Assembly (NCBI GenBank): GCA_902766265.1
Contig: CACXCY010000173.1
Coordinates: 1-13,784, forward strand
Reading direction: 5' to 3'
DNA: 13,784 bases
DNA from: an uncultured Bacteroidota bacterium
GTDB lineage: Bacteria; Bacteroidota; Bacteroidia; Bacteroidales; P3
The notes under the pieces were generated by a model that made no database searches, was not told where the DNA came from, and worked only from the letters and a program-made list of their open reading frames with translations. This document shows, one piece after another, positions 1 to 7,450 of this stretch; position 1 is the stretch's first letter, and the number at the start of each line of letters is the position of its first letter. The translations under genes were made by a program, and so were the position numbers.

Positions 1-620
1 AAATCACTCCAACCCGAAGTAGAATTGTAGGACGACAGGCACCCACAAGGAACATATACAGGAATATCTGTGTCAACCTGATTGAAAGCATCAACACCTA
101 ATGCAGGCGCAACTCTTGCCAAACAGGTTATCTCCGTCAGGTTAAAGCAACTAGCAAAGGCTTCGTCGCCAATGCTCGTCACCGAGTTGGGGATAGTGAC
201 GGAAACCAGACTGCAACCAGCGAAGGATTGGTCACCGATACTGGTCACCGAGTTGGAAATGGTAACATATGTCAGATCCACACAAGCAACGAAAGCTTGG
301 TCACCGATGCTGGTCACCGAGTTTGGGATGGTAACAGATGTCAGCCCAGTACCACTGAAGGCATTGTCACCAATACCAGTCACTGAATAAGTGGATACCC
401 CATTGGTAACAGTGGAAGGAATCACCAGCGCACCAGTGGGAATAGACGAATAGTATGGACTTGTGCTATTCTCACTCGTCACCACTGCATTGCCGCCCAC
501 AATGTTGTAGTACAGCGTCTGCCCCGTTGTTGCAACGGCTGAGAAATCATAAGCTTCCACGCTCTGCGGAATTGCCAAAGCCATAAGTAAAATGGCAAGA
601 ACGGATAATCTGTATTTCAT
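1..620 (-). CDS. Secreted BspA-like leucine-rich-repeat protein (3' end off the left edge)
   Basis: This frame opens with ATG at 620 and reads without a stop to base 1, giving 206 codons, so the C-terminus is outside the window. Residues 1-23 form a signal peptide (MKYRLSVLAILLMALAIPQS, then VEA before the likely cut). From about residue 80 there are LRR_5/BspA-type repeats of 22-23 residues built on the pattern LTSVTIPNSVTSIGDQAF. At DNA level the motif gtcaccgagtt recurs at 178, 244 and 313. Near residue 188 a segment beginning VYVPCGCLSSYNS matches the usual end of a BspA repeat domain. Family knowledge: such proteins are exported surface or secreted proteins linked to adhesion, often with a T9SS C-terminal domain. 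That domain cannot be seen here. The export call is strong; the ligand is unknown. Confidence 0.85.
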   Translation of the reverse strand, partial: MKYRLSVLAILLMALAIPQSVEAYDFSAVATTGQTLYYNIVGGNAVVTSENSTSPYYSSIPTGALVIPSTVTNGVSTYSVTGIGDNAFSGTGLTSVTIPNSVTSIGDQAFVACVDLTYVTISNSVTSIGDQSFAGCSLVSVTIPNSVTSIGDEAFASCFNLTEITCLARVAPALGVDAFNQVDTDIPVYVPCGCLSSYNSTSGWSD

Positions 621-662
621 GATCATTGACTAATATTCAAACTATATTCACAATCAGCATTA

Positions 663-806
663 CTACAGCTCTGCTGCTTGCATTTCTTTTAATTCTACTT
701 GCGCATCTTTTCGTCCCAATACCTTTACTACCTCCGAATGTTCATTACAAGACACTATTACCATTGACTTCTTTATAAGACGCAAAAAGATGCCAAAACG
801 TTGCAT
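663..806 (-). CDS. Possible small ORF, 47 codons, upstream of the BspA-like gene
   Basis: An ATG at 806 (minus strand) opens a 47-codon frame ending in TAG at 663-665, 42 bp before the BspA-like start. The product would begin MQRFGIFLRLIKKSM and end with a charged stretch containing KVLGRKDAQVELKEMQAAEL. I do not recognise it, and no signal peptide or membrane segment is convincing. The region before the ATG is very AT-rich, as is usual for Bacteroidetes start sites. A promoter candidate lies about 110 bp upstream, which would make this the first gene of a two-gene transcript. It could equally be a chance frame in a long leader, so confidence is low. Confidence 0.22.
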   Translation of the reverse strand: MQRFGIFLRLIKKSMVIVSCNEHSEVVKVLGRKDAQVELKEMQAAEL

Positions 807-913
807 TTATATATTATATTTTAATTTTATTTAACATTACCTATGCCATATACATACCCAAATCATTGGTGCAGACGCAGTTTGCTGTCCAATGAGGATA
901 TGATACTTATATG

Positions 914-944
914 CAAATATAAGAAAATTATTTGATTGGGGAAA
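914..944 (-). promoter_or_regulatory. Candidate Bacteroidetes-type promoter for the BspA-like transcript
   Basis: Read on the minus strand, 921-914 is TATATTTG, a match to the TAnnTTTG -7 element. TTTC at 944-941 lies 19 bp upstream, in the position of the -33 TTTG. This would give a leader of about 285 nt before the BspA-like ATG, long enough to contain the small ORF at 806-663. A more proximal promoter was not found. Confidence 0.35.
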
Positions 945-1031
945 TTATTTTTTTACACATGCGTTGTCCAACCACATATTGGCTGATACTGAACATGATT
1001 TTTTCGCACAAAGTCAACCAATAATCGCTAT

Positions 1032-1199
1032 TAAGAAGCTGTTTAAATTTGATTGATGGAATTTGTTATGCATATAAACGAACAGATTTTTATTCTCTCC
1101 GAGGGCGCAATGGGGTTCCATTGTAACTGAGGAGCGAAGGGAAATCTGCCGTTTAGATGCTTTAAGAAAACCATTGAATTAATTTTAAACAGCTTCTAA
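1032..1199. mobile_element. MITE-like foldback element, about 168 bp
   Basis: The ends are inverted repeats: taagaagctgtttaaattt at 1032 pairs with aattttaaacagcttctaa ending at 1199. The similarity continues inward, with gcat-taaacg and cagattt segments on the left mirrored on the right, to a central stem aatgg/ccatt around a ggtt loop near 1110-1123. The whole unit is therefore one imperfect inverted repeat with arms of about 80 bp. It has no coding capacity. No clear target-site duplication was seen, so calling it transposable rests on structure alone. It sits between the BspA-like promoter region and the GAACATATGTTC array. Confidence 0.6.
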
Positions 1200-1274
1200 A
1201 AACCGAAAGGGTAAACCAAGTTCCGTGATAACAATCCAAAGGAGTCAGCCAATCTCAGGAAACGACATTTTACC

Positions 1275-1352
1275 GAACATATGTTCGTGGGGCTATGAAC
1301 ATATGTTCATGACCGAAAGAACATATGTTCGCGAGCCCATGAACATATGTTC
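1275..1352. repeat. Array of four perfect 12-bp palindromes GAACATATGTTC, period 22 bp
   Basis: Identical copies occur at 1275-1286, 1297-1308, 1319-1330 and 1341-1352, each exactly 22 bp after the last. The 10-bp spacers are gtggggctat, atgaccgaaa and gcgagcccat. The outer two carry complementary GGGCT and AGCCC, so the array has overall dyad character. Equal phasing at about two helical turns is what tandem binding sites for a dimeric protein look like. The core fits GAAC-N4-GTTC, the form of the Gram-positive LexA/DinR box, but no SOS gene is nearby. The nearest genes are the 3' end of the T9SS cargo gene and the BspA-like gene, whose start lies 655 bp downstream on the minus strand. Confidence 0.85.
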
Positions 1353-1368
1353 ATTTTTCGGGGCAATA

Positions 1369-1452
1369 CCCCCCATCTCTATCCCCCCCCTCATGTGCCC
1401 AGACCTAATATTTCCCCACCACCCATTCGCCACTCCCCCACCCTATCCACCC
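1369..1452 (-). other. Strand-biased C/G-rich tract with G-quadruplex potential
   Basis: The plus strand has runs of C at 1369-1374 (six), 1383-1390 (eight), 1398-1400, 1414-1417, 1422-1424, 1435-1439, 1441-1443 and 1450-1452. The minus strand therefore carries eight G-runs of three or more, several separated by loops of ten bases or fewer, the textbook pattern for a G-quadruplex. It lies between the palindrome array and the terminator of the T9SS cargo gene and overlaps no real gene. The eight-base homopolymer could be length-variable. Confidence 0.45.
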
Positions 1453-1487
1453 TGTAAAGTTATCGCGATGCTCAATGGAAAAACAAA

Positions 1488-1518
1488 AAAAACGTGTCGG
1501 ATGGACCGACACGTTTTT
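1488..1518 (-). terminator. Rho-independent terminator of the T9SS cargo operon
   Basis: A 13-bp perfect stem (aaaaacgtgtcgg / ccgacacgttttt) encloses a 5-base loop. On the minus strand it is followed by a long T-rich run (about 1487-1477). It starts 36 bp after the TAG of the 1032-aa gene. The plus-strand side also has Ts after the stem, so it may stop transcription from both directions. Confidence 0.9.
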
Positions 1519-1554
1519 ATAGCAACTTATAGAGGTTTGCAGGTGGCAAGGATA

Positions 1555-4500
1555 CTATCTAATAACTTCTACACTACCATGCCGCTCAATAGATCCTCGA
1601 TAACCCATTCCGACAAAGTGCCAGAAGTAGGTACCCGACGGTATTTTGTCACGCTCGGGATCCCAAAAATCATCCTCACTGGAGATGTTTTTCACATGAT
1701 AGACCCTTGAGCCCCATCTGTTATAGACGGAGAATTCGTTGGTAGGATAAGCAAGACCTTCCAGTAGGTTGATGATGACAAACTTATCGTTGATACCGTC
1801 ACCGTTGGCTGTAACCACATTGGGGAACTCAATAAAATCGTTGACAATCAGTATCGAGTTTTCCAACGTATCTATACACTCAGTCACCTTGCCGCTGGGT
1901 CCTCTGTTCACCGTTTTGGCAATCAAGCGAACGATATAACTGCCCGGAAGGGTCTTCATATCGGGAATCTCCCATGTGAATGACGGGTTGACATCCGTCA
2001 GCGTATGATACGACAGCGGATAGTCTTTGTCGTATTGGATTTCCCAATAGTACTTCATATCATCCGAACGCGGCCTTGTGGCATTAAGGAATGTCACCGT
2101 GGGTTCCTTCACCGAGGGATTCAGCGGTGCCCATGAGAAGCGTGCCTGCGGGCTGGTATAGACGGTTATCAGGTCTTTGAATATCAACGAGTCGTTACAG
2201 CCGCCATCACCCACAATATAATACTTTAGGTCATACGTACCTGCTGAATATGAATGCCGTGGACTCATTTCTTCCGAAATGGTGCCATCACCAAACTCCC
2301 AACGGTATTTATTACCATATTTGGAGGTGTTTTCGAAAGCCAGATCAAACGGCTCGCACCCTTCGAGCGGATAAACGCCCGGGTCGAAATTCGGCTTGGG
2401 TTGTGCATACACATTGACACGTATGGAGTCACGGGCACGACAACGGATATCGTTTTGGTCATTGGTGACCTCGACCATATACAGCGTCGACCCCTTCAAG
2501 CCGGTACGCGTGGTAAGTACCCTTGCGGTGTCGCCAAAAGGTTCCCACATAAAACTCTGGTTGCTGATGGACGTATGCACGTCTGTGGCATCCAGCTCGA
2601 CAGTCTCCACATCACAGAGGGTGATGCTATCCGGCAGGTCGGGCGTGGGATTCCACACCGTTACGATCTGTGAGGAGGTATCCCAGATGCAGCCGAACTC
2701 GTCATAGGCGGTAATGATCAGTTTGAAGAAACCAGCCGTGTCCGGAGAAGCAATTTGCGCGTTGGTACCGCCCATTCTCTTCACGTACGCACCACGGTAA
2801 TATCCTTTTTCAAAATCGCCATAGGAGGAGTCGGGACGCCAGATGACCGAGTCAAGGCCCACCTGGTATTCACAACCGTTACCGGAACTGATACCGCAGA
2901 TGTCAAGCGACCAGTTGAAAACCCAGCCGTTGTCCGATCCCCAGGTATCACAAAGCTCGATATTCCACACACCATTCAGCGGACATCCTATCAATTGCGA
3001 CATATCGTCGGCAGGAGCATAATAGTGGTCTTTCAGCGCATGCCAACTTGGTGCACGGGTGGTAAACGATTCTGTACATCCCGAAGTACCCACACGGTAT
3101 CCCGGAGGAGCCGGCGGGAACGTCACCGTAACGCTGGTATCCAAAGCCGTGCCGGTACATGCAAGATACGAAGCGGCCTCCGTACCTCCGATATAGGTAT
3201 AGTCATTAGCGTTGCGGGTAAAGCAGTAGTCCAATCCAATACCTGCAGGATTGCTCAAGCTGTCACACACCGGCGACCCGTCGTAGGTGTGATGACTATT
3301 ACCGCCAAAAGGATAGCCCGTATATTTACCGCTTCCCCCGTACATACCTTCAGCCGTATGTCCTGTACCGCTGTTCTTATACTTGATAGTTGCCTTGTTT
3401 TGTATGGGGCAAATGATGGAGAGCTCATAGTCTCCCATAAACTCATGCTCGTAGTTGACACAGATAGAGCAGATGTCGTCAGCCGAAGACACCGTACGGC
3501 CACTCGGGAACTCCGTGAATGTAACGGGCGCCTGGTAGCACGTCACCGGACAGTTAGGTCCGTCGGGGATAAACGTACGGGCATCGAAAGTCTTGGACAC
3601 GATACGCTCGAAACTGATACGTTGCAACGTCATTGTACCATTCTCACCCTCATATCCCACATTGACATATAGCGAGTCCGTATTACAGATGGTAGCCAAG
3701 TCGTAGATGGTCTTAATAGGGTTCTGTGCCAGACGCACAATGACCGTTTCGAACAAACTCGACGCACATCCGAACTGGTCGGTAAGCGAGAGCACGACAT
3801 CGTAGCACGACAATTCATAATATTTGTCATACGGCACCCTTGTGGCTCCTTGCGCCACCAACGTGTCTCCATTACCAAACTGCCAATGGAACGTGGTGGA
3901 ATCGTCACTAGGTTCATAATACCCATGATCATGCGTATAGTCGCCATGTGCCAGGAATATCAAACCGTCTCCCTGACAAAGGTTGATACCTCGCCACGGT
4001 TTGGGTAGCAGTTCCTCCACCACACGCGTACTGTCGTCGTTGTAAATATAGTCGCCATAATTGTCCGTCGCCCACACCGTATCGTAATCCACATAGTTAA
4101 CCATGTGGAAAGTATCGTAAATAACGCCGTTGCGGGTTTTGTAGAATGTGGTGTCCAACACTGGATTGATGATTTCGCAGGGGTATCCACAGGCACACTG
4201 GATATTGAATCCCATACCTGTAGGGCTGGTTATGGCCGTCTTGAAGCGCAGCGTCAACGTCCCCGTGTGGTTGTTGGGGCCACAGAACACCGTCTTGCCC
4301 AACAGGCAGTTCATGCTGTCATTGGCCATAATACGAAGCGGAGCGCTGGTGCTGGCACCGTCGTAGACGAACACCGTATCGCAATCCGCCACATTAAACT
4401 CCGAGAAGATAAAACTAAAGATGTATGGGGTGTCGCATGACGCCACTACCGTGATGGTAAAATCACGTCCTCCCATATAGTTCTGACCCGTATTGCCTCC

Positions 4501-4653
4501 CTCGCTCTTAATAAAGAGGCCTTCGCCCGGTACTGTCTGTACCGTTCCATTGGTATTGGCGTCGAGTTCAATGACAGAAGCACCACCCTGGGCAAAGACG
4601 TTGCCCGTCAAAGCCACCAAGAGCAATGCAAGTATGGAGATAATCTTTTTCAT
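1555..4653 (-). CDS. Large secreted multidomain protein (CUB, P-domain-like, PKD) with T9SS type B sorting domain
   Basis: The protein has 1032 residues. Residues 1-22 form a signal peptide ending FAQ. Residues 23-155 resemble a CUB domain (CDTVFVYDG near 91, paired cysteines). A PKD-like unit lies near 225-307. Residues 390-588 resemble a proprotein-convertase P-domain, with LNGVWNIEL near 559 and FNWSLDICG near 579. PKD repeats follow at about 753-833 (WEFGDGT at 785) and 835-938. Residues 941-1032 are the gliding-motility-associated C-terminal domain (CHU_C/TIGR04131): FPNVVTANGDGINDKF, YNRWG, SGTYFWHF. Family knowledge: this domain sends cargo through the T9SS and is usually kept at or released from the surface. 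The gene starts 11 bp after the 148-aa gene, so they are probably co-transcribed. The role could be adhesion or matrix binding; no catalytic residues are evident. Confidence 0.9.
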   Translation of the reverse strand: MKKIISILALLLVALTGNVFAQGGASVIELDANTNGTVQTVPGEGLFIKSEGGNTGQNYMGGRDFTITVVASCDTPYIFSFIFSEFNVADCDTVFVYDGASTSAPLRIMANDSMNCLLGKTVFCGPNNHTGTLTLRFKTAITSPTGMGFNIQCACGYPCEIINPVLDTTFYKTRNGVIYDTFHMVNYVDYDTVWATDNYGDYIYNDDSTRVVEELLPKPWRGINLCQGDGLIFLAHGDYTHDHGYYEPSDDSTTFHWQFGNGDTLVAQGATRVPYDKYYELSCYDVVLSLTDQFGCASSLFETVIVRLAQNPIKTIYDLATICNTDSLYVNVGYEGENGTMTLQRISFERIVSKTFDARTFIPDGPNCPVTCYQAPVTFTEFPSGRTVSSADDICSICVNYEHEFMGDYELSIICPIQNKATIKYKNSGTGHTAEGMYGGSGKYTGYPFGGNSHHTYDGSPVCDSLSNPAGIGLDYCFTRNANDYTYIGGTEAASYLACTGTALDTSVTVTFPPAPPGYRVGTSGCTESFTTRAPSWHALKDHYYAPADDMSQLIGCPLNGVWNIELCDTWGSDNGWVFNWSLDICGISSGNGCEYQVGLDSVIWRPDSSYGDFEKGYYRGAYVKRMGGTNAQIASPDTAGFFKLIITAYDEFGCIWDTSSQIVTVWNPTPDLPDSITLCDVETVELDATDVHTSISNQSFMWEPFGDTARVLTTRTGLKGSTLYMVEVTNDQNDIRCRARDSIRVNVYAQPKPNFDPGVYPLEGCEPFDLAFENTSKYGNKYRWEFGDGTISEEMSPRHSYSAGTYDLKYYIVGDGGCNDSLIFKDLITVYTSPQARFSWAPLNPSVKEPTVTFLNATRPRSDDMKYYWEIQYDKDYPLSYHTLTDVNPSFTWEIPDMKTLPGSYIVRLIAKTVNRGPSGKVTECIDTLENSILIVNDFIEFPNVVTANGDGINDKFVIINLLEGLAYPTNEFSVYNRWGSRVYHVKNISSEDDFWDPERDKIPSGTYFWHFVGMGYRGSIERHGSVEVIR

Positions 4654-4664
4654 ATTCTTATTCC

Positions 4665-5111
4665 TTACTGGTTATTGGCTGGATCATTTGCAATCTTCTC
4701 CATCTGGAGCAGCGTACGCACTCCCAGATATTTGTGACTGTCGCCACGATTCAGGCGGAAATATATCTGATCGTTTTTGGTACGAATCTGAAAATCGTAA
4801 AAATTGTAGGCGTAGTAGCTGAATGTGTTCATATCCACCATGAAATCGGCAGCGACATGGGCGTTGTCACGCTTGCACACCAATTCGGTCAAGTCGTATA
4901 CCACCGCACCCGTCGGCACTTTGTCGGTCATAAAGAAAGCGCTCTGCGAATAGCGGCAATACCAATCCAACTTCTCGGCTGGCATTATATCTAAAACCTC
5001 ACGATTGTAGTTAATATGAGGCAACACAATCTCTTCGCAATTTTGGGCGTTCACACGACCTATGAAGGCGGACGCCACGATAACGAATGCAAATATCAGA
5101 AGCTTTTTCAT
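4665..5111 (-). CDS. Secreted protein of unknown function, 148 aa
   Basis: The product begins MKKLLIFAFVIVASAFIGR, a signal peptide probably cut after NAQ near residue 23, leaving a mature part of about 125 residues. It is rich in Tyr, Phe, Asn and Asp (for example YCRYSQSAFFMTDKV and YYAYNFYDFQIRTKNDQIYF) and has only three cysteines after the signal, including C25 and C48. There are no membrane segments beyond the signal, no lipobox and no motif that I recognise. The stop is 11 bp before the T9SS cargo start, so the two are likely one transcript, and the small protein may be a partner or periplasmic accessory of the large one. That link is inferred from position only. No clear -7 box was found in the 100 bp separating it from rnfE. 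Confidence 0.75.
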   Translation of the reverse strand: MKKLLIFAFVIVASAFIGRVNAQNCEEIVLPHINYNREVLDIMPAEKLDWYCRYSQSAFFMTDKVPTGAVVYDLTELVCKRDNAHVAADFMVDMNTFSYYAYNFYDFQIRTKNDQIYFRLNRGDSHKYLGVRTLLQMEKIANDPANNQ

Positions 5112-5211
5112 AGTGATATCTTTTCTATGTTTGTACTACAATGTGCGTATTTCCGAGTGAAAAGTTTGCCGATTTTGGTTAAAAAATGTTATCAGCCGCC
5201 AACCGCAACAG

Positions 5212-5799
5212 CTACTTGGCTTGCCTCAACCTATTGACCAGCGCCATGAGGAGACCCAGGCAGATGAAGCCGCCCGGAGGCAGGATAAACAGCAGCATAC
5301 CGTCGGCACCTCCGATGATACTATGACCGAAGATGGCACCAGCGCCCAACAGCTCACGCACCATACCGATGAGCGTCAAAGCCCAGGTAAAGCCCAACCC
5401 CATAAAGAGGCCGTCGAGGAAAGAATGCCATACGTTGTTCTTGGAGGCAAACGCTTCAGCACGCCCCAAGACGATGCAGTTGACAACAATCAGAGGGATA
5501 AAGAGCCCCAGCGTCTCGAATAAATCGGGCAGGTAGGCCTCCATGAAGAGCTGCACCACGGTGACGAAGGTCGCTATCACCACGATAAAGGCAGGAATAC
5601 GCACCTTGTCGGGAATCAACGACTTAAGTAGCGAAACAACGATGTTGGACATCATGAGCACAAATGCCGTTGCCAATCCCATGCAGAGACCGTTGACGGC
5701 AGAGGTGGTGGTGGCCAACGTCGGGCACATACCCAACACCAGCACCCACGTGGGGTTCTCCTTGATTAGACCGTTCTTAATAATGTCGACAGCTTTCAT
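5212..5799 (-). CDS. rnfE: RnfE, membrane subunit of the Rnf ferredoxin:NAD+ oxidoreductase complex
   Basis: A 195-aa, very hydrophobic protein with about six membrane segments. It opens with KENPTWVLVLGMCPTLATTT, the RnfE/NqrD signature, distinct from RnfA, which starts with a short N-terminus and FVLSRFLG. C25 (GMCPTLA) and C108 (VVNCIVLGRAEAFA) are the two cysteines that, by knowledge of the RnfA/RnfE and NqrD/NqrE pairs, hold half of an intramembrane [2Fe-2S] cluster; RnfA supplies the other half. Its ATG overlaps the rnfG stop by one base (TAATG), with AGGAGG about 9 bp before the start, a strong Shine-Dalgarno for this phylum, so translation is probably coupled. It is the last rnf gene here: rnfA does not follow. 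Confidence 0.95.
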   Translation of the reverse strand: MKAVDIIKNGLIKENPTWVLVLGMCPTLATTTSAVNGLCMGLATAFVLMMSNIVVSLLKSLIPDKVRIPAFIVVIATFVTVVQLFMEAYLPDLFETLGLFIPLIVVNCIVLGRAEAFASKNNVWHSFLDGLFMGLGFTWALTLIGMVRELLGAGAIFGHSIIGGADGMLLFILPPGGFICLGLLMALVNRLRQAK

Positions 5800-6362
5800 T
5801 ACTCGTTTCCTCCTTTCTTGAATATTTCGTATGCAGCAGCGATGGAGCCGCAGAATGCACGCGACGTGATGGTGGAACCGCTAATTGCGTCAACTTCGCC
5901 ACCATCTTTCTTGACCGTGATATTGTTGGTACCGGGATTCATGCCAATCACACTACCTTTGCCATCCTTCTGGAACCACTCACCCGCTTTGGCGCCCAAA
6001 CCCGGTGTCTCACTTGTTTCCAGAATCTGATAGCCCGTGATGGAACCGGCTTGGTCGAATCCCACCATTACGCCGAGGTGTCCGCCAAATCCGGCATCAC
6101 TCCCCGCTTCCACAGCCACACCCACCAGCTGGCCGGAAGCATCATAGGCATAATTGCATTCCGCACCGTCTATAGTTTCTGTTTCCAAACGCTCGAAATC
6201 AGGAAGGACCGCCTTGATTGCCGCCTTCTTTTTCTCTATTTTGGCATTCTCTATAGGGGTGGCTGTCACACTGCTAACCAAGGCAAGCACAGCCCCTGCC
6301 ACCACCGCTATGATGGTAAGCGACAGGAACATATTGATTAATGTTGAAGGTGCCTTTTTCAT
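5799..6362 (-). CDS. rnfG: RnfG, covalent-FMN subunit of the Rnf complex
   Basis: A 187-aa protein with one N-terminal membrane segment (about residues 8-32) and a periplasm-facing FMN-binding domain. The C-terminal motif D-A-I-S-G-S-T-I-T-S (158-167) matches the flavinylation site of RnfG/NqrC, where ApbE links FMN to the last threonine (T166 here). ETPGLGAKAGEW (118-129) is the second family signature. Role: it carries electrons between the cytoplasmic RnfB/RnfC side and RnfD in the membrane arm. It lies 57 bp after rnfD and overlaps rnfE by one base. Length is normal for the shorter Bacteroidetes and clostridial versions. Confidence 0.95.
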   Translation of the reverse strand: MKKAPSTLINMFLSLTIIAVVAGAVLALVSSVTATPIENAKIEKKKAAIKAVLPDFERLETETIDGAECNYAYDASGQLVGVAVEAGSDAGFGGHLGVMVGFDQAGSITGYQILETSETPGLGAKAGEWFQKDGKGSVIGMNPGTNNITVKKDGGEVDAISGSTITSRAFCGSIAAAYEIFKKGGNE

Positions 6363-6419
6363 ATTCTATATTAAATTTTGCTTTAAGCTCAATACTGTAT
6401 TATGAATTACTTATACTTG

Positions 6420-7391
6420 TCAGCAGGCGAAACGTTTCGGTTTGAAGCCCTTGTTGATAAGCGGTGTAACGCTGTTCATCAGCAGGATGGCGAACGATAC
6501 GCCCTCAGGATAAGACCCCCATGTGCGGATAATGATGGTAAGCAATCCGCAACCGAAGCCGAACAGCAGCTGTCCGCCCTTCGTCATAGGCGATGTCACC
6601 ATATCTGTAGCCATGAAGCAGGCGCCCAACATGATACCACCGGTGAGGATGGTGGTCAGGGGGTCGACATTGCTCGAACCACAGCCGTAGAGTATCCAGG
6701 AGAATACAAAAGCGGTGCCGATAAACGCCACAGGAATATGCCAGCTGATGATACGACGGCAAAGCAGATAGATGGCTCCGATAAGGATGGCTATCGTAGA
6801 GACCTCGCCCAGCGAACCGCCCATGTGCCCTATCAACATATCCCACACCTGCGGCAGCGCCTCAGCGCCATTCTCTTTGAGGATGCCCAGCGGCGTAGCG
6901 CCCGTGGTGGCATCCGTAGTGGGCACGCTGACCATGGAGAACAGGTTCTCGCCCGGTTTGGGCCACGTGGTCATCTGGACAGGGAACGAAATCAGCATAA
7001 ACACACGACCCACCAAGGCCGGGTTGAAAGGATTCTTGCCCAATCCGCCAAACGACATCTTGCCGATGCCGATAGCCACCAGGGCTCCGATAATCACCAG
7101 CCACAGCATCTCACGCGTTGCCGGCACGTTGAGTGCCAACAGCAGACCCGTCACCACAGCCGATCCGTCGCAAATGGTCGAGGGGACCTTCATGATGAAC
7201 TTCTCAATCAGCCATTGGAAGAGGACGCAGGCGGCCACCGAAATCAAAGCCACCAGCAAGGCATTCAGTCCAAAATAGGCAATAGCCACTATCAGGGTGG
7301 GCACTAAAGCCAGGTTGACACGCCACATGATTTTCTTTGTCGACTCGTCGCTGTGGACGTGAGGTGAACCAGATATATTTAGTAGTTTCAT
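6420..7391 (-). CDS. rnfD: RnfD, covalent-FMN membrane subunit of the Rnf complex
   Basis: A 323-aa polytopic membrane protein. The N-terminal SGSPHVHSDESTKKIMWRV and the block GGLGKNPFNPALVGRVFML (114-132) are RnfD/NqrB signatures. T-T-G-A-T-P-L (162-168) is the site where FMN is joined through a phosphoester to threonine (T166). Role: the membrane core that moves electrons and, with RnfA/E and G, drives Na+ or H+ export. The start ATG at 7391 is 59 bp after the rnfC stop, in an AT-rich gap with no Shine-Dalgarno. No frameshift or truncation is seen. Confidence 0.95.
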   Translation of the reverse strand: MKLLNISGSPHVHSDESTKKIMWRVNLALVPTLIVAIAYFGLNALLVALISVAACVLFQWLIEKFIMKVPSTICDGSAVVTGLLLALNVPATREMLWLVIIGALVAIGIGKMSFGGLGKNPFNPALVGRVFMLISFPVQMTTWPKPGENLFSMVSVPTTDATTGATPLGILKENGAEALPQVWDMLIGHMGGSLGEVSTIAILIGAIYLLCRRIISWHIPVAFIGTAFVFSWILYGCGSSNVDPLTTILTGGIMLGACFMATDMVTSPMTKGGQLLFGFGCGLLTIIIRTWGSYPEGVSFAILLMNSVTPLINKGFKPKRFAC

Positions 7392-7450
7392 ATATTTATT
7401 ATAATGTATTATATCTTTAATATAGGCAGCACGCCGCTGTCTCTGTTCGT

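Noticed and set aside
621..655. Proximal promoter for the BspA-like gene (TATAGTTTG on the minus strand)
   Set aside because: The spacing inside the -7 box is one base too long and it would leave almost no leader.
1275..1352. CRISPR array
   Set aside because: Repeats are 12 bp with 10-bp spacers, too short, and no cas genes are present.
1225..1710. A 161-codon plus-strand frame across the palindrome array
   Set aside because: It spans the array, the C-rich tract, the terminator and the 3' end of the T9SS cargo gene; its composition follows those repeats.
5112..5211. Terminator or rnfA remnant after rnfE
   Set aside because: Only a weak 5-bp GCCAA/TTGGC stem with a 13-base loop that includes the rnfE stop, and a distant T-run. 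No RnfA-like residues in any frame.
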